Positions 6,900-14,533 of a stretch of 14,533 nt of DNA are shown here, one piece after another. The DNA lies in the NCBI GenBank assembly GCA_966250335.1, contig CBINGZ010000076.1, positions 1 through 14,533 of the forward strand, written 5' to 3'. The first letter of the stretch is position 1. Each line of letters starts with the position of its first letter. The DNA comes from OLB7 sp966250335 (lineage in GTDB: Bacteria > Bacteroidota > Ignavibacteria > OLB7). A model generated the notes under the pieces. The model was not told where the DNA came from, searched no databases, and was given only the letters and a program-made list of their open reading frames with translations. The translations under genes and the position numbers were made by a program.

Positions 6900-8966
6900 C
6901 TATGCCGTGAATTCCAGAACAAGATCCGAAGAGAGCGGAAGCGGAATCGAGACGCCTCCGTCGACGATCGGGGAGGGGACGCCGTTCAGACGTGCCGAGG
7001 CCGATCCGTGAACGATCACGCGGAGGGTATGCGGGCCGAAGCGGGCTTCGTGCTCGATCCCTGAAAGTTTCGGCGCGATCGTTATCCGCCCTTCTGCGAC
7101 GCGGATACCGACAATATGTTTGACGACGAGAATGATAAACTGCGCCCATCCCCAGACGATGACGCCGATCGGAGGGAAGGGGGGCGTCATCCGCTCGCCG
7201 TAATATTCGAACCAGCTTCCGCCGGCGCCCGCCCTGTCGAGGAGCCATGTTATCGTGCGGCTCGCCCGCTCCTCCAGTCCCGCCTCCAGCTCGGCTCCCG
7301 CGACGAACGCCGTGGCGAACGCCCAGGGGCCGGGAGAGTCGGGCTCGGAGGCGATGTTGCAGCGCGCATATCCCCCCAGACCGTTCGGGTTCCAGAGTTC
7401 GGAGAGCGCGTCGAGCGTTCTGAGCGACACGTCGCCGCGAGGATCGACGAGGCCGTAGATGATCGGCAGAACCTCCGAGGCGTCGGGCTCGGAGGAGAAG
7501 CTGTCGTCGGCCGGGATCGACCCGGTCTGAGTCGGCCTCCCTTCGGCATCCGGAACATACGGCGCAAGATCGGAGTGCCAGTAGGTCGGATCGGGAACGA
7601 GCGAACCCTGCACGCTTCCATCCGGAAGACGCCTGTGGATGAACCTTCCCTCCTCGATCAGGGAGAGGGTGGGATGATCCGTGAGCGCGGCGGTCATCCT
7701 GAGGGCGGCCGATCTCCAGCGGCCCGCCGCGTCGCTGTCGCCGAACCGGTCGGCAAGATCGGCCATCGCGGAGAGCCCGACGGAGCACCACACCTGGTGA
7801 ACCAGTTCGAACCCCGGCCGAAGCCCCATCCACGGGGTTCGTTCCCAGAGGTCGCGGCGGGCGATGAGAAGTCCCGACTCGTGGCTGAACTCCGGCCGGA
7901 GCGGGTAGTCGGCGATCGCCGTGATCCGCTCCCAGTGGGCGCGAAGGAACTCCTCGTCACCGGTCGTGCGCCAGTAGTCCCCCAGCGCTGCCATCACTGC
8001 CCCGTTGCCGTTCAGCTCGGAGAGCTCCCCCCCCCTGAACCTTCCCGATTCGGCGATCATTCCGAGCGGATTCGAGAGCCGCGTCAGAATATTCCGGAGG
8101 ACCTGCCGGCCCAGTTCGATCTCCCCCGCGCAGAGGGCGGCCGTGGCGACCATCGCCGCATCCATCCCCCATTCGAAATTATACTGCCAGATCGACGCGT
8201 CGAACTTCCCCGACAGGGACACGGCCGCGCGGAGAGAGTTACGTGCAATACGATATTGATGTCCGATCCTTGTCCCGAGCGGCGCCGTCGAATCGGGATG
8301 GGAGATCGGCTCCGGAGCCGGCAGCGGAGGCTTCGAATCGGGGAAATTCTTCCGCCCGATCCCATTGACGCCGTATCTGAAGGTCACTCCCGAGGGGCCG
8401 CCGTACGGCACCGTCAGGAATCGCTCGAAGGCGCGACCGCCGGGATCGGAGACCAGATCGACCCTTCCGAGTCCGGCCGCGTAGAGTCCCCCCGATTCCC
8501 CGGTCCCGAACTCATCATGGAGGAGCGGGTTCGCGTAGAGCGCCGCCTCGACCGCGACGGTCTCTCCTTCCTCCATAGCCTCTGAAGGAGTGAGCCGCAC
8601 GTTTCGCGCCACGATTCCTCCCTCTTCTATATAGAGTCGTTCGGTCACTTCAACGTAACCCGCATGCCATCGGAGAATCACCGACGGGGCGCCGGGAACG
8701 CTCAGGTCCCATGCGACATGAAGATCGTCGTGGCGTGCTCTGAACCGTCGTCGGCCGACGATGACCGTCAGCATCGTGCGGGCCAGGCCGAGTTCCGGGT
8801 GGAAGAGTCGGCTCCCTTCCTTACGCGTCATCCGTTCCGTTTCCTGCAGGAGGATGCCGTAGGGTGAGAGGTCGCCGTTCCGGCTCCACTGGATGGAAGC
8901 GATGATCCGGCCGTCGCCGAGAAAGAAATAGTCGACGCCGGGGGCGTAGGTCGTAGAATCGTTCAT
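6900..8966 (-). CDS. Six-hairpin glycosidase-like enzyme, cytoplasmic
   Basis: A 688-residue protein from the ATG at 8966, 27 nt after the symporter stop. It has no signal peptide (MNDSTTYAPGVDYFFLG), so it probably acts in the cytoplasm. Three parts are visible: an N-terminal beta-sandwich (about 1-230; DYFFLGDGRIIASIQWS), an alpha-helical toroid (about 235-620), and a small C-terminal beta domain (about 620-688; GRITIAPKLSGIEHEARFG). The toroid contains IWQYNFEWGMDAAMVATAAL (259-278), the substrate-binding aromatic/Asp segment of GH15/GH63/GH65-like folds. Near the end is WFEYYGERMTPPFPPIGVIV followed by WGWAQF, where E587 sits where the general base of GH63/GH15 enzymes is found. I infer hydrolysis (or phosphorolysis) of an imported oligosaccharide or glycoside. 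The exact GH family and substrate cannot be set from sequence alone. Confidence 0.85.
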   Translation of the reverse strand: MNDSTTYAPGVDYFFLGDGRIIASIQWSRNGDLSPYGILLQETERMTRKEGSRLFHPELGLARTMLTVIVGRRRFRARHDDLHVAWDLSVPGAPSVILRWHAGYVEVTERLYIEEGGIVARNVRLTPSEAMEEGETVAVEAALYANPLLHDEFGTGESGGLYAAGLGRVDLVSDPGGRAFERFLTVPYGGPSGVTFRYGVNGIGRKNFPDSKPPLPAPEPISHPDSTAPLGTRIGHQYRIARNSLRAAVSLSGKFDASIWQYNFEWGMDAAMVATAALCAGEIELGRQVLRNILTRLSNPLGMIAESGRFRGGELSELNGNGAVMAALGDYWRTTGDEEFLRAHWERITAIADYPLRPEFSHESGLLIARRDLWERTPWMGLRPGFELVHQVWCSVGLSAMADLADRFGDSDAAGRWRSAALRMTAALTDHPTLSLIEEGRFIHRRLPDGSVQGSLVPDPTYWHSDLAPYVPDAEGRPTQTGSIPADDSFSSEPDASEVLPIIYGLVDPRGDVSLRTLDALSELWNPNGLGGYARCNIASEPDSPGPWAFATAFVAGAELEAGLEERASRTITWLLDRAGAGGSWFEYYGERMTPPFPPIGVIVWGWAQFIILVVKHIVGIRVAEGRITIAPKLSGIEHEARFGPHTLRVIVHGSASARLNGVPSPIVDGGVSIPLPLSSDLVLEFTA

Positions 8967-8993
8967 GAAGTCCGGGTTCGGTCACGCCGGCGA

Positions 8994-11084
8994 TCAGCCG
9001 GCCAGCGATCCAAGCGCTATATATATACAGACAATGAGAAGCACGAATCCGATACATGCCAGGAAGCCCAGAATATCGAACCGGGTCGGCTTCCAGAACA
9101 TCCACTCGCTCTTCGGGAAGAGCTTGTTCCGTTCCACCAGCGACGGGTCCTCGATCTTCTCCCGCACCAGACGTTCATCCAGTTCGCGGTCGGCCTCGGC
9201 GGGAGTGTGGATGCGGGCGTAGAAGTCGTTGAGAATATGCGTCGAGTTGGGACGGGTGACCAGGGAGAAGAGCATGAGGAGAAGGAAGGGGACGATCGCA
9301 TCGAAGAGGAAGGAGGCGGTGCCGATCCCGGCGGCGCTCCATGTGGTGAAATCGATCCCGAACCTGCTCAGTATCCAGATCTGGGTTCTGAAGAGACCTT
9401 CTCCTCTCGTCTCTCCGTCGGCCCCTTTCACCACACGTTCGAAATAGATCGCGGCGGGGGGGATCTGTTCGGTCCGTTCCATCGGCGCTCCGACCGTGGC
9501 TGCCCGTCCCGCCGTCACATCCGCGCGCGTTGCCGGGACGGTGGAGGTCGCCATCCGTTCGACGGTCCGTGTCGTCAGCTCCGGATCGACCGTCGCCCCC
9601 GGCAGCCTGGGGACGATGTTCGGGATCGCGATCGTCAGTGCGATGGAGATCAGCATCTGCGCCACCACCGCTCTGGTGTTCACCCGCCGCCAGAAGTAGG
9701 CGAGCCAGAAGGCCGGCCCCACGATCGCGCCGATCGAGAGAGCGTATTTGAAGACCGCGACGATGTCGTCGAACATCCCCGCGAAATAGACGGAGCCGCA
9801 GAGGATCATGAAGACCGTGATCCGTCCCACCGCGACCTGGCTCCGCTCCGACAGGTCGGGCCTGACCGGCGCCAGGATGTTCTTGGTGAACGCCGCCGAG
9901 GCGTCGAGGGCCGAGGTCGCCGCGCCGTCCATGTTGGCCGAGAAGATGGCGGCGATCATCAGCCCGATCGCCCCCGCCCCCAGCAGATCGCGGGTCATGT
10001 GTCCCCAGATGTTGGTCGGGTCGGAGACCTCACCGGCGTAGAGCCCCACGGCGAGCAGGCCGGTGAAGGCCCATCCCACCATCATGAAGCGTTTGAAGAT
10101 CGCGCCGGAGACGAAGCCGATCCTTGCCGACCTGTCATCCTTCGGCGCCCCTCCCAGGGTAAAGCTCTTGGGGGCGTTGACGACCAGATTGAGGAGGGCG
10201 AAGCTCGCCACGAAATACCAGGTGTATTCGCTGGAGGCGGAACTGCCGAAGAGTTCGAACATCCCCGGCGCCACACGTTCACGGAGCCCCGGCACTCCCC
10301 CGATCTCGATAAGAGCGACGGGGATCAGGGTAAGGGAGAGGAAGATGATCAGGACCCCCTGGATGACGTCGATCACGGCGATGGCGAAGAGCCCTCCCAG
10401 CACCGTATAGGCGGCGATGAGGAACGCGTAGAGGAGGTAGAAGGTCGTGAGATCGAGATAGGATACGAAGGACTTCAGTTCGCCCCGATTCTCCCGATCT
10501 CTCAGCGTCTGCATTTCAGACCGCCCTGATTCGTCGAGAGATGCGTAATCGAGCTTCTTCAACTCCTGGAGTCTGCCGAATCCCTCGACGGCGGACCGTT
10601 CGGCGACGGTGTACTCGGCGGCGGGTTTCACCATCATCGCCTGGAGCGTCTTGCCGGTCAGAAGGAATCCGGAGGCGTTGCCGTAGGCGGCGGTGGCGAT
10701 CAGCACGGCCGCGTAGAGGCCGGCCAGGAAGCGGCTTTCGAATCGATGGAGGAACATGTCGGCCGGCCCCAGGTAGCGGGCCCTGCGCTGCAATGCCGAG
10801 GTGAACCACTGAAACGGCGTATGGAAGAGGACGAGATTCTGGAACCAGACGCCGGGAAGTCCCTGCCGGTAGATCTCACGGCTCACTGCGGCCGCCTGTC
10901 CCGCGTCCGTCATGTTACCAAAATTCAAGAATGCCGTCAGGACCTTGCCGAACGAACGCCCCCCCTGATAGAAATCGCTCGTGTTCCGCACGCGGCGTCT
11001 GGCCCAGAGCGCGACGGCGATCATTGCGATGAAATAGAGGAATATGACGATCCAGTCGACGAGGTGGAGTCCGAACAGAGTCAT
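8994..11084 (-). CDS. Sodium:solute symporter (SSS family), long form
   Basis: A 696-residue multi-pass inner-membrane protein from the ATG at 11084; no clear Shine-Dalgarno precedes it. The first segment (residues 9-27) is followed by TSDFYQGGRSFG, the classic SSS loop after helix 1. The SSS signature is clear at 374-404 (GLMIAAIFSANMDGAATS, then ALDASAAFTKNIL), the helix that contributes Na+-site hydroxyls in this family. More than ten hydrophobic segments are visible. It is longer than typical SSS proteins (about 500-550 residues): hydrophilic inserts at about 153-208 and 493-567 (Thr/Ala-rich) and a charged C-terminal segment (about 620-668) before the last helix account for the extra length. 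First gene of the operon. It likely drives Na+-coupled uptake of the small sugar or glycoside used by the downstream glycosidase. Confidence 0.93.
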   Translation of the reverse strand: MTLFGLHLVDWIVIFLYFIAMIAVALWARRRVRNTSDFYQGGRSFGKVLTAFLNFGNMTDAGQAAAVSREIYRQGLPGVWFQNLVLFHTPFQWFTSALQRRARYLGPADMFLHRFESRFLAGLYAAVLIATAAYGNASGFLLTGKTLQAMMVKPAAEYTVAERSAVEGFGRLQELKKLDYASLDESGRSEMQTLRDRENRGELKSFVSYLDLTTFYLLYAFLIAAYTVLGGLFAIAVIDVIQGVLIIFLSLTLIPVALIEIGGVPGLRERVAPGMFELFGSSASSEYTWYFVASFALLNLVVNAPKSFTLGGAPKDDRSARIGFVSGAIFKRFMMVGWAFTGLLAVGLYAGEVSDPTNIWGHMTRDLLGAGAIGLMIAAIFSANMDGAATSALDASAAFTKNILAPVRPDLSERSQVAVGRITVFMILCGSVYFAGMFDDIVAVFKYALSIGAIVGPAFWLAYFWRRVNTRAVVAQMLISIALTIAIPNIVPRLPGATVDPELTTRTVERMATSTVPATRADVTAGRAATVGAPMERTEQIPPAAIYFERVVKGADGETRGEGLFRTQIWILSRFGIDFTTWSAAGIGTASFLFDAIVPFLLLMLFSLVTRPNSTHILNDFYARIHTPAEADRELDERLVREKIEDPSLVERNKLFPKSEWMFWKPTRFDILGFLACIGFVLLIVCIYIALGSLAG

Positions 11085-11360
11085 AACGCAACGTCAAAAT
11101 GTAGCGGCCGGACGAGCCCGTGAGGTCGGAAGAATAACCAATGACGGCGCGGAATCCAAACAGGGATTCGATCTTGAACCGTATGAATGTTGATAACGAC
11201 GAAACATTTTCGCGTTGACCGTGTTGATACAATTGAGGCGCCGGATAATAGCGTAGTACGATCGATCACCCTTCTGGTCGACATCGCTTCCGGTACAGTG
11301 AGGACGGACCCATAGTGGCGGTGCGACAGTTACCCCGGTTCGCTACCGTTTCGACCCCCG

Positions 11361-11675
11361 AACCATCATAGGTGTCACGACGAAAATTATGCCTGGATAC
11401 GTATGTGAATGCCGTAGTTGTAGCCGCCGTGGCCGCACATGCAGTGTGGAACGACTCGGAAGCAGGTGACACCGGAAGCGCGGCGATTGCGTTATCGTCC
11501 GCAGTAAGTATGTCGGCAGGAACATAGATCGGATTCCGTCCCCCTCCCCAGACCGGCATTGCCGGATCGGAGTTCGATAGATGCTCATGCCGGCTCGCAC
11601 TTCAACTTATCGTTGCGACACGTTCTTCCCCCCTAGGAGCATGTCGGTCCCCAACACCCCAAAAACCATCATAGG
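11361..11675 (+). repeat. Two copies of the 12-mer AACCATCATAGG
   Basis: Exact copies lie at 11361-11372 and 11664-11675, 303 bp apart. The second overlaps the ribosome-binding site of the secreted-protein gene. The first is followed 16 bases later by an ATG (11389). They may mark a duplicated leader or a binding site; chance cannot be excluded for a single 12-mer pair. Confidence 0.5.
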
Positions 11676-11677
11676 GA
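11673..11677 (+). promoter_or_regulatory. Shine-Dalgarno AGGGA for the gene at 11683
   Basis: AGGGA is separated by five bases (taact) from the ATG at 11683. It fixes this start, which is directly followed by a signal-peptide sequence. Confidence 0.65.
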
Positions 11678-11682
11678 TAACT

Positions 11683-14533
11683 ATGAACTTGCGAACGCTT
11701 TGTGCCTTGTGCCTGCTCTTCCTCGCCTGCGGCGTGGAACTGATGGCTCAGGGCCAGGAACCGGGATTTTCGCCCCCGGGCGTCAACCTTCCGTGGAATG
11801 ATTACACCGCAATGCGGATTCCGAACAATTTCCGATCGATCATCGGACAGTCGGGAACGGTGCGTATCTCCGGAACAGAGAATATGGAGACCTGGTCCGA
11901 CGGTGTGCGTATGACGCTTCCGTTCCCGGTCAACTTCATCGGTCAGCCGACCGACAACATCACGGTCTACGTGAACGGACATATCGCGTTCAACTGGACC
12001 ATCCAGAACTGGGCCTGGAACATCTCCAATACCTATTACCTTGAGCCGTACATCTGGGGCGACGAGTACGACAACCAGAGGCGCGTCCTCATGGCGTACT
12101 GGACCGCTCTGCAGTCGTCCGGGCTCAGCGACGGCGGCGTCTACTGGCGCACCGACGGCGATGCCCCGAACCGTACGATCACCTTCGAATGGCGCGTGCG
12201 GAGCGCCGAGACTCCCTTCTCGCAGAACCCGGGCAACTTCCAGGTGATCATCTGGGAATCCCCCTCGGGCAAGTTCGAGATCCATTACGGTCCGAACTCG
12301 ATCGACAAGGATATGCCCGGTCCGGGCAACGTCTTCGGCGACGGCGCGGTGGTCGGTATCAAGAACATCGGCCAGCAGAACGGCAATCCTTCCGGCAACG
12401 ACGCCGAGAAGTATCTTATCATGATGCACCCCATGCAGGTTCCGGACACCGTGGCGATCACGCGACTCCGGACGCTGAAGCTGTGGGGGACCGACAACTT
12501 CCAGGTCGAGTACTGGGCGGAGTACAGCAGCTATGTCACTCCCGAGTTCTTCTACCGCTCCTCCCCGTACTTCCATTACAGCTTCCCGACCGAAAACGGG
12601 AACCAGATCGCATACCGGATCATCCCGGTGATCGACGACGTCTCTCCGACGAAGATCACGTTCACTCCGACCCGCAGAGCGGATGTCTATCTGTCGGAGT
12701 CGACCGTCACGATCAACGCGGAGATCACGAACATGGGGAAGAATCTGCGGCAGAACATCCCCGTGACCGCGGTAGTCTATCGTGACCAGGATTTCGTCAA
12801 CCCGGTGGCTACGCTGACCGGCGCCATCGCGTTCCCGAACCCGACACCGCAGCTCGGAACCCATACAGTGACCGTGGGGAGCATCGGCATCCCGATCACC
12901 CGGATCACCGGACAGTACACCGTCAAGATCTTCACGACGCTCGATATCGACCAGGATGTCATGAACGACACCCTCACGTCGCGGTTCTTCATCTCGAAGT
13001 CGAGAGATGTCATGACGTGGGATATCCTTCAGCCGTTCTCGAACGCCTTCCCGCTCTACTATCAGTATCCGGTGGGCATCGGCGTGCCGATCGAGGCTCG
13101 TTTCCTGAACATCGGGTTCAATACGCAGCAGGATGTGCCGGTCGGCTACATCATCATGGATGAGAGCGGCAATATCGTCGCACGCGATCAGAGCATCGTC
13201 CGCGGTGAGTGGCAGAGCTCCGACTACCGCGACATCAACCTTCCGGCATGGACCCCGACGACCCCGGGCAAGTATTACCTGAAGGTCTTCACGCTGCTGG
13301 AGAACGACGACAACCGTCTCAACGACACGATCCCGAACTGGACCTCGCCGGGTAAGGAGTTCGACGTCCGCTACGAGATCGAGGAAGAGGCTCTGCGCGC
13401 CGGCGCCACCCCGCACTCGCCGCTGCAGAACGGCTTCTATCCGGACGGACGTCCGGTGGGCGTGCGCGTAGGCTTCCGGAACAACGGTATCTCGGACGCC
13501 ACGAACGTCCAGGCGACCGTGCAGATCAGGAACTCCAAGGGAGAGGTGGTCTACAGCCGCACGGTGACGATCCTCGCGCTGGTCGGCGGCGGCGCTTCGT
13601 TCGTTCAGCAGTTCCCGGACTTCGTGCCGAACGGCTCGGGCCAGTACTGCCTTACCGCGACCGTCAACGATCCTCAGGACCCGGTCCAGGGGAACAACAC
13701 GACGAGCTGGTGCTTCAACATCAAGTCGCGCTACGCCGGTCTGATCCGCGTCGGCTTCGGTGAGCGCTTCCGGACGATCAAGGAGGCATGGGATTCGATC
13801 AGTACCTACGGTGTCAGCGCTCCCGTGACTCTTGAACTGGTCGACGACCAGTACACGGTGCAGCCGACGAACAACGATCCGTCGCAGCCGGCGCTCGACA
13901 TGCGCGGCAATGTGGTCGGCCTCGGCGCCGCCAACCCGGTGACGTGGCGTCCGCATCCGTCGAAGAACGATGTGCGTATCGACCTGAAGTCGCCCTCGGG
14001 CATCGGTATCTGGTACGGCCAGATGGAGAAGAACAATCCGAGCGGCTACGTGACGTGGGACGGCGGTTCGAAGAACGTCCTCCGCTTCGTGCTGGAGAAC
14101 ACGACGGAGCCTGCGACGAACGGCTACCACGATATCTCGGCGGTCTTCTATCTGGGCCAGGGCGCATCGAACTACACGGTGCGCAATGTGAAGCTGGAGC
14201 CGTTCGACGCGGCGAACATGCGGAAGACCTCGGTGACGCTTTCGATCCCGACGTACACGCAGTCGTTCAACACGTTCGACTATATCGATGATCTGAGGCA
14301 GTCGATCTCGGCAGGTGTCGTGGTCCGCAACTCGCCGCCGATCAGCTCGGTGACCGGCACGAACATCGAGGGTCTCGATACCCTTCGCAACCAGAACAAC
14401 GTGATCGAATCGAACGTGATCCATGACTTCGGTTACGGTATCGCGTCGATCGGCGCCGGACCGCTGTATGTCGTTGGAAAGGGGACGTACGAGGAGTACG
14501 CCAACCAGAACAACACCTATCGCGGCAACGAGA
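11683..14533 (+). CDS. Large secreted protein: adhesin-like N-domain, three CARDB-like domains, beta-helix (3' end missing)
   Basis: The frame runs 950 codons without a stop from the ATG at 11683 and leaves the window. The start has an AGGGA five bases upstream and codes for a signal peptide (MNLRTLCALCLLFLACGVEL) with likely cleavage after MA at residue 22. About 40-250 form a beta domain with VYVNGHIAFNW, YIWGDEYDN, GGVYWRTDGDAPNRTITFEW and FQVIIWESPSGKFEIHYG, a pattern common in secreted proteins of the Bacteroidota/Ignavibacteria. Three CARDB-like Ig domains follow at about 327-440 (ITNMGKNLRQNIPVTAVVY), 447-560 (FLNIGFNTQQDVPVGYIIMD) and 575-680 (FRNNGISDATNVQATVQIRN), each closing with a DxxxNDT/NNTT-type motif. 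From about 687 (IRVGFGERFRTIKEAWDSI) a right-handed beta-helix begins, with turns such as NNVIESNVIHDFGYGIASIG. I infer a surface or secreted adhesin or glycan-binding protein; a C-terminal sorting domain (e.g. Type IX) would lie beyond the window. Confidence 0.92.
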   Translation, partial: MNLRTLCALCLLFLACGVELMAQGQEPGFSPPGVNLPWNDYTAMRIPNNFRSIIGQSGTVRISGTENMETWSDGVRMTLPFPVNFIGQPTDNITVYVNGHIAFNWTIQNWAWNISNTYYLEPYIWGDEYDNQRRVLMAYWTALQSSGLSDGGVYWRTDGDAPNRTITFEWRVRSAETPFSQNPGNFQVIIWESPSGKFEIHYGPNSIDKDMPGPGNVFGDGAVVGIKNIGQQNGNPSGNDAEKYLIMMHPMQVPDTVAITRLRTLKLWGTDNFQVEYWAEYSSYVTPEFFYRSSPYFHYSFPTENGNQIAYRIIPVIDDVSPTKITFTPTRRADVYLSESTVTINAEITNMGKNLRQNIPVTAVVYRDQDFVNPVATLTGAIAFPNPTPQLGTHTVTVGSIGIPITRITGQYTVKIFTTLDIDQDVMNDTLTSRFFISKSRDVMTWDILQPFSNAFPLYYQYPVGIGVPIEARFLNIGFNTQQDVPVGYIIMDESGNIVARDQSIVRGEWQSSDYRDINLPAWTPTTPGKYYLKVFTLLENDDNRLNDTIPNWTSPGKEFDVRYEIEEEALRAGATPHSPLQNGFYPDGRPVGVRVGFRNNGISDATNVQATVQIRNSKGEVVYSRTVTILALVGGGASFVQQFPDFVPNGSGQYCLTATVNDPQDPVQGNNTTSWCFNIKSRYAGLIRVGFGERFRTIKEAWDSISTYGVSAPVTLELVDDQYTVQPTNNDPSQPALDMRGNVVGLGAANPVTWRPHPSKNDVRIDLKSPSGIGIWYGQMEKNNPSGYVTWDGGSKNVLRFVLENTTEPATNGYHDISAVFYLGQGASNYTVRNVKLEPFDAANMRKTSVTLSIPTYTQSFNTFDYIDDLRQSISAGVVVRNSPPISSVTGTNIEGLDTLRNQNNVIESNVIHDFGYGIASIGAGPLYVVGKGTYEEYANQNNTYRGNE

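Larger units (their letters stand above)
11085..11682. other. 598-bp divergent intergenic region
   Basis: This gap must hold the promoters of the minus-strand operon and of the plus-strand secreted-protein gene. Bases 11150-11250 are visibly more AT-rich than the surroundings. I found no convincing -35/-10 pair on either strand and no Bacteroidota-type TAnnTTTG box. A small hairpin ccggc-att-gccgg lies at 11553-11565. Short open frames on the minus strand have no homology I recognise and no start signals, so I do not call them genes. Confidence 0.6.

Noticed and set aside
7116..8585. Plus-strand open frame of 489 codons opposite the glycosidase
   Set aside because: Antisense to a gene with clear glycosidase-like motifs; composition is typical of a shadow frame.
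9207..10529. Plus-strand open frame of 440 codons opposite the symporter
   Set aside because: Antisense to the SSS membrane protein; its Asp/Arg/Glu/Gly/His-rich sequence mirrors the hydrophobic codons of the real gene.
11224..11249. Plus-strand TTGATA ... GATAAT as a sigma70-type promoter
   Set aside because: The spacer is only 14 bases, and it would lie about 430 bp from the gene it would serve; not good enough to call.
11602..14424. Long open frame on the minus strand (940 codons)
   Set aside because: It lies antisense to the plus-strand secreted-protein gene, which has a ribosome-binding site, signal peptide and recognisable domains. The minus-strand translation is an Arg/Asp/Val/His-rich sequence without domains, as expected from reverse reading of GC-ending codons.

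Overview
The window carries GC-rich bacterial DNA, with codons in the real genes ending mostly in G or C. It shows seven protein genes: two large surface or secreted proteins truncated by the window edges, and between them five minus-strand genes that look like one operon. The taxonomic hints are indirect. The right-edge protein combines a Bacteroidota/Ignavibacteria-type N-terminal secreted domain, CARDB-like domains and a right-handed beta-helix. The left-edge protein has long ADIxDNSV-type repeats, and most starts lack a strong Shine-Dalgarno. I infer a member of the FCB group, perhaps a Chlorobiota/Kapabacteria- or Ignavibacteria-like lineage from a metagenome. No RNA gene, integrase or complete insertion sequence is visible.

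Left region (1-2962). A plus-strand gene, open at the left edge, ends at 2492. Its first 1290 bases are 43 uninterrupted 30-bp units coding for a decapeptide repeat, and inside this lies a diverged 420-bp tandem duplication (241-660 and 661-1080). A strong hairpin terminator follows at 2529-2560. The remaining ~400 bases up to the converging operon hold three 33-bp tandem repeats that start on the terminator's own 3' arm, a ~170-bp nested imperfect palindrome with a near-perfect 29-bp stem, and a stretch of degenerate CTTCGGGAGC-type repeats.

Central region (11084 down to 2963, minus strand). Gene order in transcription is: sodium:solute symporter, cytoplasmic six-hairpin glycosidase-like enzyme, exported Asp-box beta-propeller, lipoprotein of unknown function (possible alpha-toroid carbohydrate-active enzyme), and DUF4097-type beta-strand-rich lipoprotein. 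Spacings are 27 nt, 51 nt and then two 4-nt overlaps (TTGA and GTGA), so co-transcription and translational coupling of the last three are likely. The simplest reading is a small-carbohydrate or glycoside acquisition locus: the symporter imports, the signal-less glycosidase hydrolyses inside the cell, and three exported or lipid-anchored proteins act outside. The substrate cannot be read from sequence alone.

Right region (11085-14533). A 598-bp gap separates the operon from a divergent plus-strand gene at 11683 that runs off the right edge (at least 950 codons). It has a signal peptide, an N-terminal globular beta domain, three CARDB-like Ig domains and the start of a pectate-lyase-like beta-helix. 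A long open frame on the opposite strand of this gene is an antisense shadow.
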